DNA of 41,627 nucleotides. Source: an uncultured Cetobacterium sp. (GTDB lineage Bacteria; Fusobacteriota; Fusobacteriia; Fusobacteriales; Fusobacteriaceae). A program made the position numbers and the translations under genes. Of this stretch, positions 8,814 to 17,352 are shown one piece after another (position 1 is the stretch's first letter; each line of letters starts with the position of its first letter). The notes under the pieces were generated by a model that saw only the letters and a list, made by a program, of their open reading frames with translations, ran no database searches and was not told the DNA's origin. Location: positions 1-41,627 of the forward strand of contig NZ_CAMQXC010000005.1 of NCBI RefSeq assembly GCF_947038635.1, in the 5' to 3' direction.

Positions 8814-8856
8814 AGAAAATAGATAAAAAATAGTTGGTGATGGAGGAAAAAATACA

Positions 8857-9456
8857 ATGCATTTATTATTAACAGAAGGAATGGGTTGGATAGAAGTTGT
8901 AACTGGAAGTATGTTTTCAGGAAAAAGTGAAGAGTTAATTAGAAGAATGAGAAGATCAAAATATGCAAATCAGAAAATTTTAGTTTTTAAACATTCAAGT
9001 GATGATAGATATGATGATACGAAAGTAGCTTCTCATAGTCAGGCTTTTATCGAGGCTGTACCAGCTTCAACAGTAGAAGAGATGAGAGAGATAATAGAAA
9101 AAGAATATAAAGATGTAAAGGTTATAGGAATAGATGAGGTTCAATTTTTTGGTGAGGATGTAGCTGAATTTTGTGAAGAACTGGCAGATCAAGGAAAAAG
9201 AGTTGTTGTAGCTGGACTAGATCAAGATTTTAGGGGAGAACCATTTAAGCCAATGGATAGACTCATGGCAAAAGCAGAATATGTAGATAAATTTAATGCT
9301 ATTTGTGCTTGCTGTGGTAATCCGGCATCTAGAACTCAAAGACTAGTTGATGGAGAGCCAGCATATGAAGATGATCCTATTGTATTAGTAGGAGCAAGTG
9401 AAAGTTATGAAGCAAGATGTAGAAGATGCCATATTGTTAGAAAAAGAGGAGAGTAA
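8857..9456 (+). CDS. tdk: Thymidine kinase (type II)
   Basis: 199 residues with the P-loop GSMFSGKS (17-24), the DEVQFF Walker-B-like motif, the [11 protein letters not shown] lasso region and zinc-binding cysteines (CACCGN and CRRCH). It phosphorylates thymidine for nucleotide salvage. ATG 8857 was chosen because GGAGG lies 10 bp upstream. A second ATG at 8881 directly abuts a purine run and is less likely, although many homologues begin close to it. The stop overlaps the next start (TAATG). Confidence 0.95.
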   Translation: MHLLLTEGMGWIEVVTGSMFSGKSEELIRRMRRSKYANQKILVFKHSSDDRYDDTKVASHSQAFIEAVPASTVEEMREIIEKEYKDVKVIGIDEVQFFGEDVAEFCEELADQGKRVVVAGLDQDFRGEPFKPMDRLMAKAEYVDKFNAICACCGNPASRTQRLVDGEPAYEDDPIVLVGASESYEARCRRCHIVRKRGE

Positions 9457-10307
9457 TGAATTTTAGAGGTATTGAAAAAACTGATAAATGGGGATATATA
9501 TTTACAGTTTTTTATAATGGAGAAAAATTTCATTCTTTTGATGAAATGGCGGGAAAAATAACTGTAAAAGGCGAATTTAGAAGAGTAATGAATGAATTGG
9601 GATTTACTTGGGCAAAAGGAATTCAACAGGGTGGAAGAACAGATGCTAAAGTTTCTGCTGAAAGAAATCTTTTATACGTAAGTAGTAATTTTACTGGTGA
9701 TTTAAGTGAGATAATATTTAAATTTAACGAAAAAATGAAGGAGTCTATTTTTATAAGAAAAGTGCAAAAAACTTTTCCAAATTTATCTTTTCCAGAGTAT
9801 GTAGAAAAGAGAGAGTATATTTATAGATATCCTAAAAAAAGAGTAAAAAGACCAATAGAAGATATAGAAAAAACTCTTTTAGAAATAAGTGGTACTTACG
9901 ATGTAAGTAAATTTACAGATAAAAAAGGATTAGAACTGAAAGAACACGAAAGAACAGTTGAAGTTACTTTTCAAAAAGGAATATTAAAATTTATAGGAAA
10001 TTCATTTATGCCTAAACAAGTTAGAAATATGGCAGGATATATTTTAACTGGAGAAGTTGAAACTTTTCCAGGGAAATTTTTAACTTTAGAAAATGTATAT
10101 TTAAAAGATGAGTTAATGAAGAAAATGATATTATTGTGTGATAATCTTAAAATATCTGGAGTTGAAAAAATAGAGAAAACAGTTGATGGTGAAATTACAA
10201 TATTATATGTAAAAAAGGAAAGAAAAGGAGAAGTAATAGGGAAAAATGCTTCAAATATAAAGTCCTTAAGAAAAGAACTTGGAAATATAGTAATAAGGGA
10301 GATTTAA
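9456..10307 (+). CDS. TruA-like pseudouridine synthase with KH-like C-terminus
   Basis: 283 residues. The catalytic box reads GGRTDAKVSAE with the expected nucleophile Asp63 (TruA has GRTDAGVHA). Other TruA-like blocks are FYNGEKFHSF near the N-terminus, REYIYRYP, GTYDVSKFTDKKG, and FIGNSFMPKQVRNMAGYILTG near 190. TruA isomerises uridines 38-40 of tRNA. The last 30 or so residues read GEVIGKNASNIKSLRKELG, resembling a KH-type RNA-binding segment, which canonical TruA lacks. The Lys after RTDA (normally Gly) and the tail suggest a paralogue, possibly with a different RNA target. It overlaps tdk by one base and abuts the HD gene. Confidence 0.65.
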   Translation: MNFRGIEKTDKWGYIFTVFYNGEKFHSFDEMAGKITVKGEFRRVMNELGFTWAKGIQQGGRTDAKVSAERNLLYVSSNFTGDLSEIIFKFNEKMKESIFIRKVQKTFPNLSFPEYVEKREYIYRYPKKRVKRPIEDIEKTLLEISGTYDVSKFTDKKGLELKEHERTVEVTFQKGILKFIGNSFMPKQVRNMAGYILTGEVETFPGKFLTLENVYLKDELMKKMILLCDNLKISGVEKIEKTVDGEITILYVKKERKGEVIGKNASNIKSLRKELGNIVIREI

Positions 10308-10727
10308 ATGCTTTCTAGACTAAAGCAAGTATATAGATATATATTTTTAAAATTTAATAAAAGAAGTGAAGAAGAGGTAAAAAAGGTACTTTCTACAGAA
10401 GAATATGAGATTTTTAATAAGATGAGAGAGTATGATAAAGTGCACTCATTCTTAGTTTATAAAAAATGTAGTGAGAATAAAATTTTAAAAAATAATAAAA
10501 ATTATTTAAAATTAGCATTATTACATGACTGTGGAAAAGGTAATACAGGTCTTTTAAAAAGAATAAAAAAAGTTTTAATTGGAGATAAAAAGTTAGAAAA
10601 ACATTCTGATAATGCTTTTGAAATATTAAAAGATATCAATATAGATGTAGCAAGATTATGTAGAGATCATCATAAAGTTGATGTGGAAAATGAAATGAAA
10701 ATTTTCCAAAAAATTGATGATGAATAA
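10308..10727 (+). CDS. Small HD-domain protein
   Basis: 139 residues. The HD-superfamily metal pattern is visible: His in KVHSFLVYK near 45, the LLHDCGKGN doublet near 75, and later histidines (KHSDNAF and CRDHHKVD). HD proteins are usually metal-dependent phosphohydrolases acting on nucleotides or phosphodiesters; the substrate here is not predictable. It begins the base after the TruA-like stop and ends 10 bp before the radical SAM gene, so it belongs to the same unit. All core HD residues look present. Confidence 0.65.
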   Translation: MLSRLKQVYRYIFLKFNKRSEEEVKKVLSTEEYEIFNKMREYDKVHSFLVYKKCSENKILKNNKNYLKLALLHDCGKGNTGLLKRIKKVLIGDKKLEKHSDNAFEILKDINIDVARLCRDHHKVDVENEMKIFQKIDDE

Positions 10728-10737
10728 AAGGAGAGAT

Positions 10738-12510
10738 ATGAGAGTAGATATAGGTAAATATTTAATGTCAGTAGAAAAACCAGCTCAATATTTAGGAAAT
10801 GAAATAAATAGTTTTCATAAAGATTTAGATTCAATAAAGGCTAGAATGTGTTTATTCTTTCCAGATATTTATGAAGTGGGAATGTCTAATTTAGGAATAA
10901 AATTACTTTATGCAATTATGAATAAAGTTGATAATTTCTATCTAGAAAGAGGATTTGCTCCTATGGAAGATATGGAAATTTTAATGAGACAAAATAATAT
11001 TCCAATGTTTTCTTTAGAAACAAAAACAGAGTTAAAAGATTTTGATGTTATAGGATTCTCGTTATCATATGAAATGTGTTATCCAAATGTTCTAAATGCT
11101 TTAAATTTATCAAATATACCATTACACGCTGATGAAAGAGGAGAGGAGCATCCTCTTATAATGGCAGGTGGAACATGTATGATGAACCCAACTCCTATGG
11201 AGAAATTTTTAGATTTCTTTGTAATTGGTGATGGAGAAGAAACTATGACAAAGTTAGCTCAAACATTAGTTGCTTTTGCAGGAAAGACAAAAGCTGAAAA
11301 ACTTGAAGCTATAAAAGATTTTGAAGGAGTTTATATTCCTAAATTACATAAAGGTGTAAAGAGAATAAAAAGAGCGATAGTTCAAGATATAGATAATACA
11401 CCATCATACTCTGAGCAACTAGTACCATATATTCAAATAGTTCATGATAGAGCTTCGGTGGAGATTCAAAGAGGATGTACTAGAGGTTGTAGATTTTGTC
11501 AAGCTGGATATGTTTATAGACCTGTAAGAGAAAGAAGCCTTGAAAAAAATATGGAATTAATAGAGGATATGCTTTTCAATACAGGTTATTCTGAAATATC
11601 ATTATCATCTTTAAGTAGTAGTGATTATACAGGAATAAGCTCTTTAATAGATGGATTGCAAAAAAAATATGAAAATAAAAATTTAGCAATTTCATTACCA
11701 TCTCTTAGAATGAATACTCATTCAGTTGATGTGGCTGTAAATATTAGTGGTGGAAAAAGAACTGGATTTACATTCGCTCCAGAAGCTGGAAGCCAGAAAA
11801 TGAGAGATGTTATTAATAAAGGAGTAACAGAGGAACAAATTATAGAAACAGCAGAAGCAGCAGTAAAAGCTGGTTGGGATAATTTAAAGTTTTACTTTAT
11901 GATTGGATTACCATTTGAAACTGATGAAGATGTTATGGCAATATATGAACTAGTAAAAAGAGTTACATATAGATGCAGAACAATCAGAAGAAGAGTTAAT
12001 ATAACAGCAAGCGTTTCAAATTTTGTACCAAAACCTCATACACCTTATCAATGGCATGAGCAGATGAGCGTTGAAGAAACAGAAAGAAAGCAAGGGATGC
12101 TAAGAGATGCTTTTAGAGGGATGAAAGGAGCAACTTTAAGAATGCATCCACCTAAAAAATCTTATTTAGAAGGTTTCCTTTCAAGAGGAAATGAAAGAAC
12201 AGCTGATTTAATAGAAACAGCATTCAAAATTGGAGCAAAATTAGATGATTATAAAGATAATTTTTCTATTTGGAAAGAAGCAATGGAAGAGCTAGGTATA
12301 TCTGAAAAAGATTATTTAGGTGCAAGAGATTTAGATGCCATTCTTCCGTGGGATATTGTAGATACAGGAGTTAGTAAAGAATTTTACATAAGAGAATTAG
12401 AAAAAAGTGAAAAACAAGCATTAACAATTGATTGTAGAGAACAATGCTCAGCTTGTGGAATGAAAAAATATATTAAAGAGTGTGGATCATTAACTTTAGA
12501 TAAAAAGTAA
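10738..12510 (+). CDS. B12-binding-type radical SAM protein (TIGR03960-like)
   Basis: 590 residues. The N-terminal half has a cobalamin-binding-like region (LFFPDIYEVGMSNLG, then GFSLSYEMCYPNVL). The radical SAM cluster motif CTRGCRFC follows, with Cys247, Cys251 and Cys254 binding a 4Fe-4S cluster. A SLPSLRMNTHSVDVA segment and a cysteine-rich tail (CREQCSACGMKKYIKEC) that could bind metal come later. The arrangement resembles TIGR03960, a family of unknown function often linked to a TIGR03936 (DUF2344) domain or gene; that partner is not seen here. ATG 10738 follows AAAGGAGA. An in-frame ATG at 10714 lies within the HD gene and before that site. Confidence 0.75.
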   Translation: MRVDIGKYLMSVEKPAQYLGNEINSFHKDLDSIKARMCLFFPDIYEVGMSNLGIKLLYAIMNKVDNFYLERGFAPMEDMEILMRQNNIPMFSLETKTELKDFDVIGFSLSYEMCYPNVLNALNLSNIPLHADERGEEHPLIMAGGTCMMNPTPMEKFLDFFVIGDGEETMTKLAQTLVAFAGKTKAEKLEAIKDFEGVYIPKLHKGVKRIKRAIVQDIDNTPSYSEQLVPYIQIVHDRASVEIQRGCTRGCRFCQAGYVYRPVRERSLEKNMELIEDMLFNTGYSEISLSSLSSSDYTGISSLIDGLQKKYENKNLAISLPSLRMNTHSVDVAVNISGGKRTGFTFAPEAGSQKMRDVINKGVTEEQIIETAEAAVKAGWDNLKFYFMIGLPFETDEDVMAIYELVKRVTYRCRTIRRRVNITASVSNFVPKPHTPYQWHEQMSVEETERKQGMLRDAFRGMKGATLRMHPPKKSYLEGFLSRGNERTADLIETAFKIGAKLDDYKDNFSIWKEAMEELGISEKDYLGARDLDAILPWDIVDTGVSKEFYIRELEKSEKQALTIDCREQCSACGMKKYIKECGSLTLDKK

Positions 12511-12523
12511 TTGGGAGATTTGT

Positions 12524-13192
12524 ATGTTGAAAATAGGAAATGACTGGGATGAAATATTAAAAGATGAAGTTGAAAAAGAATATTTTGTAAAAATGAAAGA
12601 TTTTTTAAAACATGAATACTCAGAAAAAACAGTATATCCACCAAACAAAGAGATTTTTACAGCTTTTCAGTTAACACCCTATAAAGATGTAAAAATAGTT
12701 ATATTAGGACAAGATCCATATCACGGTGCAGGACAAGCTCATGGATTAGCATTTTCAGTAAAAAAAGGAATTCCATTACCTCCATCTTTGAGAAATATAT
12801 ATAAAGAGATAGTTAATGAAGGAGAGGGAGAGACCTTTAATAGTGGATGTTTAGAAAGTTGGGCTAAGCAAGGGATATTTCTTCTAAATGCTAGTTTAAC
12901 TGTAAGAGAAGGTGAGGCGAATTCTCATAGTAAAATAGGTTGGACTACATTTACAGACGAAGTTATAAAAAAAATTAATGAAAAAAAAGAGCAAGTAATA
13001 TTTGTTCTTTGGGGTAATAATGCAAAAGATAAAAAGAAATATATTACAAATCCAAATCATATAATTCTTGAAGGAGTTCATCCAAGTCCGTTGTCAGCTA
13101 GTAGAGGATTTTTTGGGTGTGGTCACTTTAAAACTATAAATAGTATATTAAAAGAAAAAGGTCACAAAGCTATAACATGGAATATTATTTGA
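12524..13192 (+). CDS. ung: Uracil-DNA glycosylase (family 1)
   Basis: 222 residues. The water-activating loop LGQDPYHGAGQAHGLAFSV carries the catalytic Asp near residue 64, and the HPSPLSASRGFFGCGHF loop carries the catalytic His. It removes uracil from DNA to start base-excision repair. ATG 12524 follows GGGAG, 13 bp after the radical SAM gene. Length is typical. No terminator hairpin is evident between this gene and the promoter at 13206. Confidence 0.96.
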   Translation: MLKIGNDWDEILKDEVEKEYFVKMKDFLKHEYSEKTVYPPNKEIFTAFQLTPYKDVKIVILGQDPYHGAGQAHGLAFSVKKGIPLPPSLRNIYKEIVNEGEGETFNSGCLESWAKQGIFLLNASLTVREGEANSHSKIGWTTFTDEVIKKINEKKEQVIFVLWGNNAKDKKKYITNPNHIILEGVHPSPLSASRGFFGCGHFKTINSILKEKGHKAITWNII

Positions 13193-13205
13193 TAGTCAAA
13201 ATTAA

Positions 13206-13235
13206 TTGACAAAATATACTTAAATAGTTTAAAAT
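13206..13235 (+). promoter_or_regulatory. Promoter for the 13263 exported protein
   Basis: TTGACA at 13206-13211 and TAAAAT at 13230-13235 with an 18-bp spacer, 28 bp before the ATG. Confidence 0.7.
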
Positions 13236-13262
13236 AGATTAAAAACGGGTTGAGGAGGGAAT

Positions 13263-13655
13263 ATGAAAAAAATTTTAATGTTATTAACAATAATTGGTGC
13301 AGTGGCTTATGGAGCAGAATATAGAAACGGAACTTATAGAGGAGTATTTGTTTCAGGACAAGAAACTCAAGTAGAAATTCAATTTGATTTAAAAGATGAT
13401 AAGATTGAAAATCCAAAATTTAGAACACTGTTCTATAAAGAGCAAAACTATTTAAAAAATAAAGATTTAACAAAAAATAAAGATCAATATGAGGCTTTAT
13501 TAAAAGCTATAACAGGAAAAAATGTTAACGAAGGAATAGAAACATTATACGCTCCAGGAGATATTGAAAGTGCGGGAGCCACAGTAAGAGCTACAAAAGT
13601 AAGAGCAGCAATAAAAAATGCTTTAAATTCAGGAGTTTATACTCCAGCTAAATAG
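13263..13655 (+). CDS. Small exported FMN_bind-like protein
   Basis: 130 residues with a clear signal peptide (cleavage likely after AYG-A near 19). The mature part has YRNGTYRGVFVSG and ends with DIESAGATVRATKVRAAIKNAL. The second segment resembles the flavinylation region of FMN_bind domains, where FMN is attached to Thr in a D..[ST]GA[TS] motif followed by AxxxAxxxA helices. Covalent FMN attachment is therefore possible but the motif is not perfect. It stands alone with its own promoter and terminator. Function is unknown; such domains often serve extracytoplasmic electron transfer. Confidence 0.55.
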   Translation: MKKILMLLTIIGAVAYGAEYRNGTYRGVFVSGQETQVEIQFDLKDDKIENPKFRTLFYKEQNYLKNKDLTKNKDQYEALLKAITGKNVNEGIETLYAPGDIESAGATVRATKVRAAIKNALNSGVYTPAK

Positions 13656-13663
13656 GAAATAAA

Positions 13664-13691
13664 AAAACAGAGGATTTTTTTCCTCTGTTTT
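13664..13691 (+). terminator. Intrinsic terminator after 13263 gene
   Basis: 11-bp stem AAAACAGAGGA (13664-13674) / TCCTCTGTTTT (13681-13691) with a six-T loop, running into further T. Confidence 0.85.
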
Positions 13692-13725
13692 TTACTTTAA
13701 GTATATATTGTTTTTTTTTGAAAAG

Positions 13726-13734
13726 TGTTATAAT
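13726..13734 (+). promoter_or_regulatory. Extended -10 element upstream of murE
   Basis: TGTTATAAT, an exact extended -10, 30 bp before the chosen start. The upstream region is T-rich with TTGTTT at 13708 (15-bp spacer), so the -35 is weak. Confidence 0.5.
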
Positions 13735-13764
13735 AAGTTGAATAATATATAGCGAGGGATGAAT

Positions 13765-15165
13765 ATGGAAAGATTATTTAAAGGTGTAGATTATAAAGTA
13801 TTAAAATCTACAGAAAAAGATATATATAATGGAAACTTGGAATATGATTCGAGAAAGATAAAGCAAGGAGATATATTTATTGCGTTAAAAGGAGCTTTAG
13901 TAGATGGACATAAATTTATTGATAAAGCTATTGAAAATGGAGCGGTAGCAGTAATTATATCTGAAAAATTAATAGAACTAAAAGAGGGAATAGGATATTT
14001 TTTAGTTGAAAATTTAAGAGGAAAATTAGGAAGAATTGCATCTAATTTTTATAAAAATCCAGAAAAAGAATTAAAAATAATCGGTGTAACAGGAACAAAT
14101 GGGAAAACAACAACAACCTATTTAATAGAGCAAATTTTAGGAGAAAATAAAGTTGCTAGAATAGGAACTGTAGAGTATAAAATTGGAGATGAGATAATAG
14201 AAGCTCCCAATACAACTCCAGAGTCTTTAGATATTATAAAAATGTGTAAAAAATCAGTGGATAAAGGATTAGAGTATTTAGTGATGGAAGTTAGTTCTCA
14301 TGGACTGACAAGTGGAAGAGTAGATATGTTAAATTTTGATGTAGCTGTTTTTACTAATTTAACACCAGAACATTTAGATTATCATAAAGATATGGAAGAT
14401 TATTTTAATGCTAAAAAAATACTTTTTGAAAAATTAAAAGATTCAAAAAATGGTGTAATTAATATAGATGACGAATATGGTAGAAGAATATATAAGGAGT
14501 TTGGAGGAATGACATACTCTTTAAAAGAAAAAGCTGATTTAGATCTTAGGTTGATAAAAGAGATAAATCCATCACTACTAGGAAAGTTTAATATGTATAA
14601 TTTATTAGCAGCAATTGGAGTTGGGAAAATATTAAATATAAATCTAGATGTAATAAAAGAAAGAGCTCGAGAAATAAAAGGAGCGCCAGGTAGATTTGAA
14701 CCAGTTTTAGCAGGGCAAGAATTTAAAATAGTTGTAGATTATGCTCACACAGGAGATGCATTAGAAAATATTTTACAAGGAGTTACTGATTTAAAAACTA
14801 GTGGTAAAATAATAACTGTATTTGGCTGTGGTGGAGATAGAGATAGAATAAAAAGACCTGTAATGGCAGAGATAAGTGAGAGATATAGTGATTTAGTAAT
14901 AGTAACTTCAGATAATCCTAGAACAGAGGATCCTAATAAGATAATAGATGATATAATAAAAGGATTTAAAAATAAAAATTATATAGTGGAACTTGATAGG
15001 AAAGAGGCAATAAAAAAAGCAGTTTTAAAAGCTGAAAAAGATGATATAATACTGATAGCAGGTAAAGGGCATGAGACTTATCAAATTTTAGGAACGACAA
15101 AGATACACTTTGACGATAGAGAGATTGCCATAGAAGCAATAAAAGAATTAGAAGAGGTGAAATAA
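13765..15165 (+). CDS. murE: UDP-MurNAc-tripeptide synthetase MurE
   Basis: 466 residues of the Mur ligase family. The ATP loop is GVTGTNGKTTTT. The MEVSSHGL and FTNLTPEHLDYHKDMEDYF motifs are present. DNPRTEDP near residue 383 is the motif that recognises meso-diaminopimelate-type diamino acids. MurE adds the third residue to the cell-wall stem peptide in the cytoplasm. Some fusobacteria use meso-lanthionine in place of diaminopimelate, so either could be the substrate. ATG 13765 gives a 6-bp spacing from GAGGG; ATG 13759 abuts that site. kdsA follows with no gap. Confidence 0.95.
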   Translation: MERLFKGVDYKVLKSTEKDIYNGNLEYDSRKIKQGDIFIALKGALVDGHKFIDKAIENGAVAVIISEKLIELKEGIGYFLVENLRGKLGRIASNFYKNPEKELKIIGVTGTNGKTTTTYLIEQILGENKVARIGTVEYKIGDEIIEAPNTTPESLDIIKMCKKSVDKGLEYLVMEVSSHGLTSGRVDMLNFDVAVFTNLTPEHLDYHKDMEDYFNAKKILFEKLKDSKNGVINIDDEYGRRIYKEFGGMTYSLKEKADLDLRLIKEINPSLLGKFNMYNLLAAIGVGKILNINLDVIKERAREIKGAPGRFEPVLAGQEFKIVVDYAHTGDALENILQGVTDLKTSGKIITVFGCGGDRDRIKRPVMAEISERYSDLVIVTSDNPRTEDPNKIIDDIIKGFKNKNYIVELDRKEAIKKAVLKAEKDDIILIAGKGHETYQILGTTKIHFDDREIAIEAIKELEEVK

Positions 15166-16008
15166 TTGAAAATAGTTCAAGAAGTAAAAAAAGTTAAAAT
15201 AGCGAATAAATTTGAAATTGGTGGAGACAATAGATTTACTTTAATAGCTGGTCCATGTGTAATAGAATCAGAAGAGTTAGTTATGGAAGTAGCTGAAAAA
15301 GTAAAGGATATTTGTGATAGATTAGGAATTAATTATGTATTTAAAGCATCTTTTGATAAGGCAAATAGATCTTCTATACATTCATATAGAGGACCAGGAA
15401 TTGAAAAAGGATTAGAGATACTAAAAAAAGTAAAAGAAAGATTTAATATACCGGTAGTAACAGATGTACACGAAGCTTGGCAATGTAAAGAGGTTGCTAA
15501 AGTTGTAGACATAATTCAAATTCCAGCATTTTTATGTAGACAAACAGATTTACTTATAGCAGCAGCAGAAACAGGATTACCAGTAAATATTAAAAAAGGA
15601 CAATTTTTAGCTCCTTGGGACATGAAAAATGTAGTTGTAAAAATGGAAGAGATGAATAATCCAAATATAATGCTTTGTGAGAGAGGATCAACTTTTGGAT
15701 ATAACAATATGGTTGTAGACATGAGAGGCTTTGGAGAGATGAGAAAGTTTGGATACCCAGTTGTATTTGACGTAACTCATGCAGTTCAAAAGCCAGGTGG
15801 ATTAGGAACTGCAACATCAGGAGATAGAGAGTTTGTATTTCCTTTAATGAGAGCAGGATTAGCAATTGGTATAGATGCAATATTTGCAGAAGTTCATCCA
15901 GATCCAACAAATGCTAAATCAGATGGTCCAAATATGTTATTCTTATCAGATTTAGAGGAGATATTAAAAGTAGCTGTAAAAATAGATGATTTAGTAAAAG
16001 GAAGATAG
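15166..16008 (+). CDS. kdsA: KDO-8-phosphate synthase
   Basis: 280 residues. The pattern LIAGPCVIESEE, FKASFDKANRSS, then the GPGIEKGLEIL region identifies 3-deoxy-D-manno-octulosonate-8-phosphate synthase, which condenses phosphoenolpyruvate with arabinose 5-phosphate. Cys31 in AGPC is the residue characteristic of the metal-dependent class (as in Aquifex), unlike the Asn of the E. coli metal-free class. The start is TTG 15166, immediately after the murE stop, with GAGGTGAAA upstream. It supplies Kdo for lipopolysaccharide, indicating an outer membrane. Confidence 0.95.
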   Translation: MKIVQEVKKVKIANKFEIGGDNRFTLIAGPCVIESEELVMEVAEKVKDICDRLGINYVFKASFDKANRSSIHSYRGPGIEKGLEILKKVKERFNIPVVTDVHEAWQCKEVAKVVDIIQIPAFLCRQTDLLIAAAETGLPVNIKKGQFLAPWDMKNVVVKMEEMNNPNIMLCERGSTFGYNNMVVDMRGFGEMRKFGYPVVFDVTHAVQKPGGLGTATSGDREFVFPLMRAGLAIGIDAIFAEVHPDPTNAKSDGPNMLFLSDLEEILKVAVKIDDLVKGR

Positions 16009-16009
16009 T

Positions 16010-16966
16010 ATGGACATAAAAAAAATAGCACAAGATTTATTTGATAAAGAGATTTGTGAACTAGAAAAAGTAAAAGATAAAATATCAGACTCATTAGAAA
16101 TTGTTGTAAACTTAATACTAAATTCCAAAGGAAAAGTTGTAATAACAGGTATTGGAAAATCTGGAATTATAGGAAAAAAAATAGCAGCAACATTAGCATC
16201 TACAGGAACATTAGCTGTTTTTATGAACTCGGCAGAGGGGCTTCATGGGGACTTAGGAATGATAAATAAAAATGATATAGTAATAGCAATATCTAATAGT
16301 GGAAATAGTGATGAAGTTATTTCAATTATTCCATCAATAAAAAAAATTGGTGCAACATTGATAGCTATGACTGGTAACTCTAATTCAAGACTTGGAAAAG
16401 AAGCGGATGCTGTATTAGATATAGGTGTTGAAAAAGAGGGATGCCCATTGAATTTAGCTCCGATGTCTTCTACAACAAGTACTTTAGTTATGGGAGATGC
16501 ATTAGCAACAGTATTAATAACTGCAAGAAACTTTAAGCCTGAAAATTTTGCCGTTTATCATCCAGGAGGAAGTTTAGGAAGAAGATTACTTATGAAAGTA
16601 AAGGATGTAATGCATAAGGATTTACCGATAGCTCAACTAACAAGTGATATGGATACAGTAATAATGACAATGACTAAAAAAAGACTAGGAGTAGTTTGTA
16701 TTGTTGAAAATGATGAACTTTTAGGAATTATAACAGAAGGGGATATTAGAAGAGCCCTAAAGATGAAAGATAAATTTTTTACTTTAAAAGCTGAGGATAT
16801 AATGACTAGAAATTATACTTATGCCACTGAAAATATAATGGCATTGGATGCTTTAGATCTTATGGAAAATAGAGAGAGTCAAATATCTGTATTACCTGTT
16901 TTGTCAGATAAGCAGATTGTTGGAGTTGTTAGAATTCATGACTTATTAAATGTAATAGGAAAATAG
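16010..16966 (+). CDS. kdsD: Arabinose-5-phosphate isomerase
   Basis: 318 residues: a SIS sugar-isomerase domain (GIGKSGIIGKKIAATLASTG, then SNSGNSDEV) followed by two CBS domains from about residue 205. This is the KdsD/KpsF architecture. It converts ribulose 5-phosphate to arabinose 5-phosphate, the substrate of KdsA encoded just upstream. The start is ATG 16010, 1 bp after kdsA. The perfect promoter of the next gene begins at the base after its stop. The KpsF or GutQ paralogues cannot be excluded, but the adjacency to kdsA favours KdsD. Confidence 0.93.
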   Translation: MDIKKIAQDLFDKEICELEKVKDKISDSLEIVVNLILNSKGKVVITGIGKSGIIGKKIAATLASTGTLAVFMNSAEGLHGDLGMINKNDIVIAISNSGNSDEVISIIPSIKKIGATLIAMTGNSNSRLGKEADAVLDIGVEKEGCPLNLAPMSSTTSTLVMGDALATVLITARNFKPENFAVYHPGGSLGRRLLMKVKDVMHKDLPIAQLTSDMDTVIMTMTKKRLGVVCIVENDELLGIITEGDIRRALKMKDKFFTLKAEDIMTRNYTYATENIMALDALDLMENRESQISVLPVLSDKQIVGVVRIHDLLNVIGK

Positions 16967-16995
16967 TTGACAAAAAAAGTAAAGTTTTATATAAT
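16967..16995 (+). promoter_or_regulatory. Consensus sigma-70 promoter for the DUF1858 gene
   Basis: TTGACA (16967-16972), 17-bp spacer, TATAAT (16990-16995): every consensus base and the optimal spacing. Strong constitutive expression is expected. Confidence 0.9.
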
Positions 16996-17032
16996 AAAAA
17001 AGTAATATAAAGAAAAAGTAGGAGGAGTAAAA

Positions 17033-17239
17033 ATGGTAACTAAAGATATGAATATTTTAGAAGCAGTTCAAAAGCATCCAGTAATTTCAATGGTATTTAA
17101 AAAGCATGGATTAGGGTGTGTAGGATGTATGGTAGCAGCTGGAGAAACTTTAGGAGAAGGAATTGCTGCTCATGGATTAGATGCAGATGCATTAATCGAA
17201 GAGATGAACATCTTAATAAAAGAATCAGAAGCTAAGTAA
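17033..17239 (+). CDS. DUF1858 small protein with CxxC
   Basis: 68 residues matching DUF1858 (hybrid-cluster-protein-associated disulfide domain). It has VTKDMNILEAVQKHP, then KKHGLGCVGCMVA, where the CVGC pair is the hallmark, and a C-terminal helix. Members occur alone or fused to redox and nitrosative-stress proteins; the specific role is unknown. The start follows GTAGGAGGAG. The unit is monocistronic, with an exceptionally strong promoter and a strong terminator, so the product is probably abundant. Confidence 0.85.
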   Translation: MVTKDMNILEAVQKHPVISMVFKKHGLGCVGCMVAAGETLGEGIAAHGLDADALIEEMNILIKESEAK

Positions 17240-17250
17240 GAATTAAGTAA

Positions 17251-17280
17251 AAGGACTCTAATTAATAGAGTCCTTTTTTT
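17251..17280 (+). terminator. Intrinsic terminator after the DUF1858 gene
   Basis: 10-bp stem AAGGACTCTA (17251-17260) / TAGAGTCCTT (17266-17275), loop ATTAA, then a T run. Confidence 0.92.
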
Positions 17281-17286
17281 AATTTC

Positions 17287-17315
17287 TTGCTAACCCTTAG
17301 AAAATTTGATATAAT
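17287..17315 (+). promoter_or_regulatory. Promoter for the SNF2 operon
   Basis: TTGCTA (17287-17292) and TATAAT (17310-17315), 17-bp spacer. Its position rules out translation starts before about 17320. Confidence 0.7.
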
Positions 17316-17352
17316 ATATTTCAGAAAAAATTTATATATGAGGGAAAAGGGT

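Noticed and set aside
17287-17352. Longer N-terminus for the SNF2 protein from TTG 17287
   Set aside because: That codon is the -35 of the promoter, so it cannot be in the transcript.
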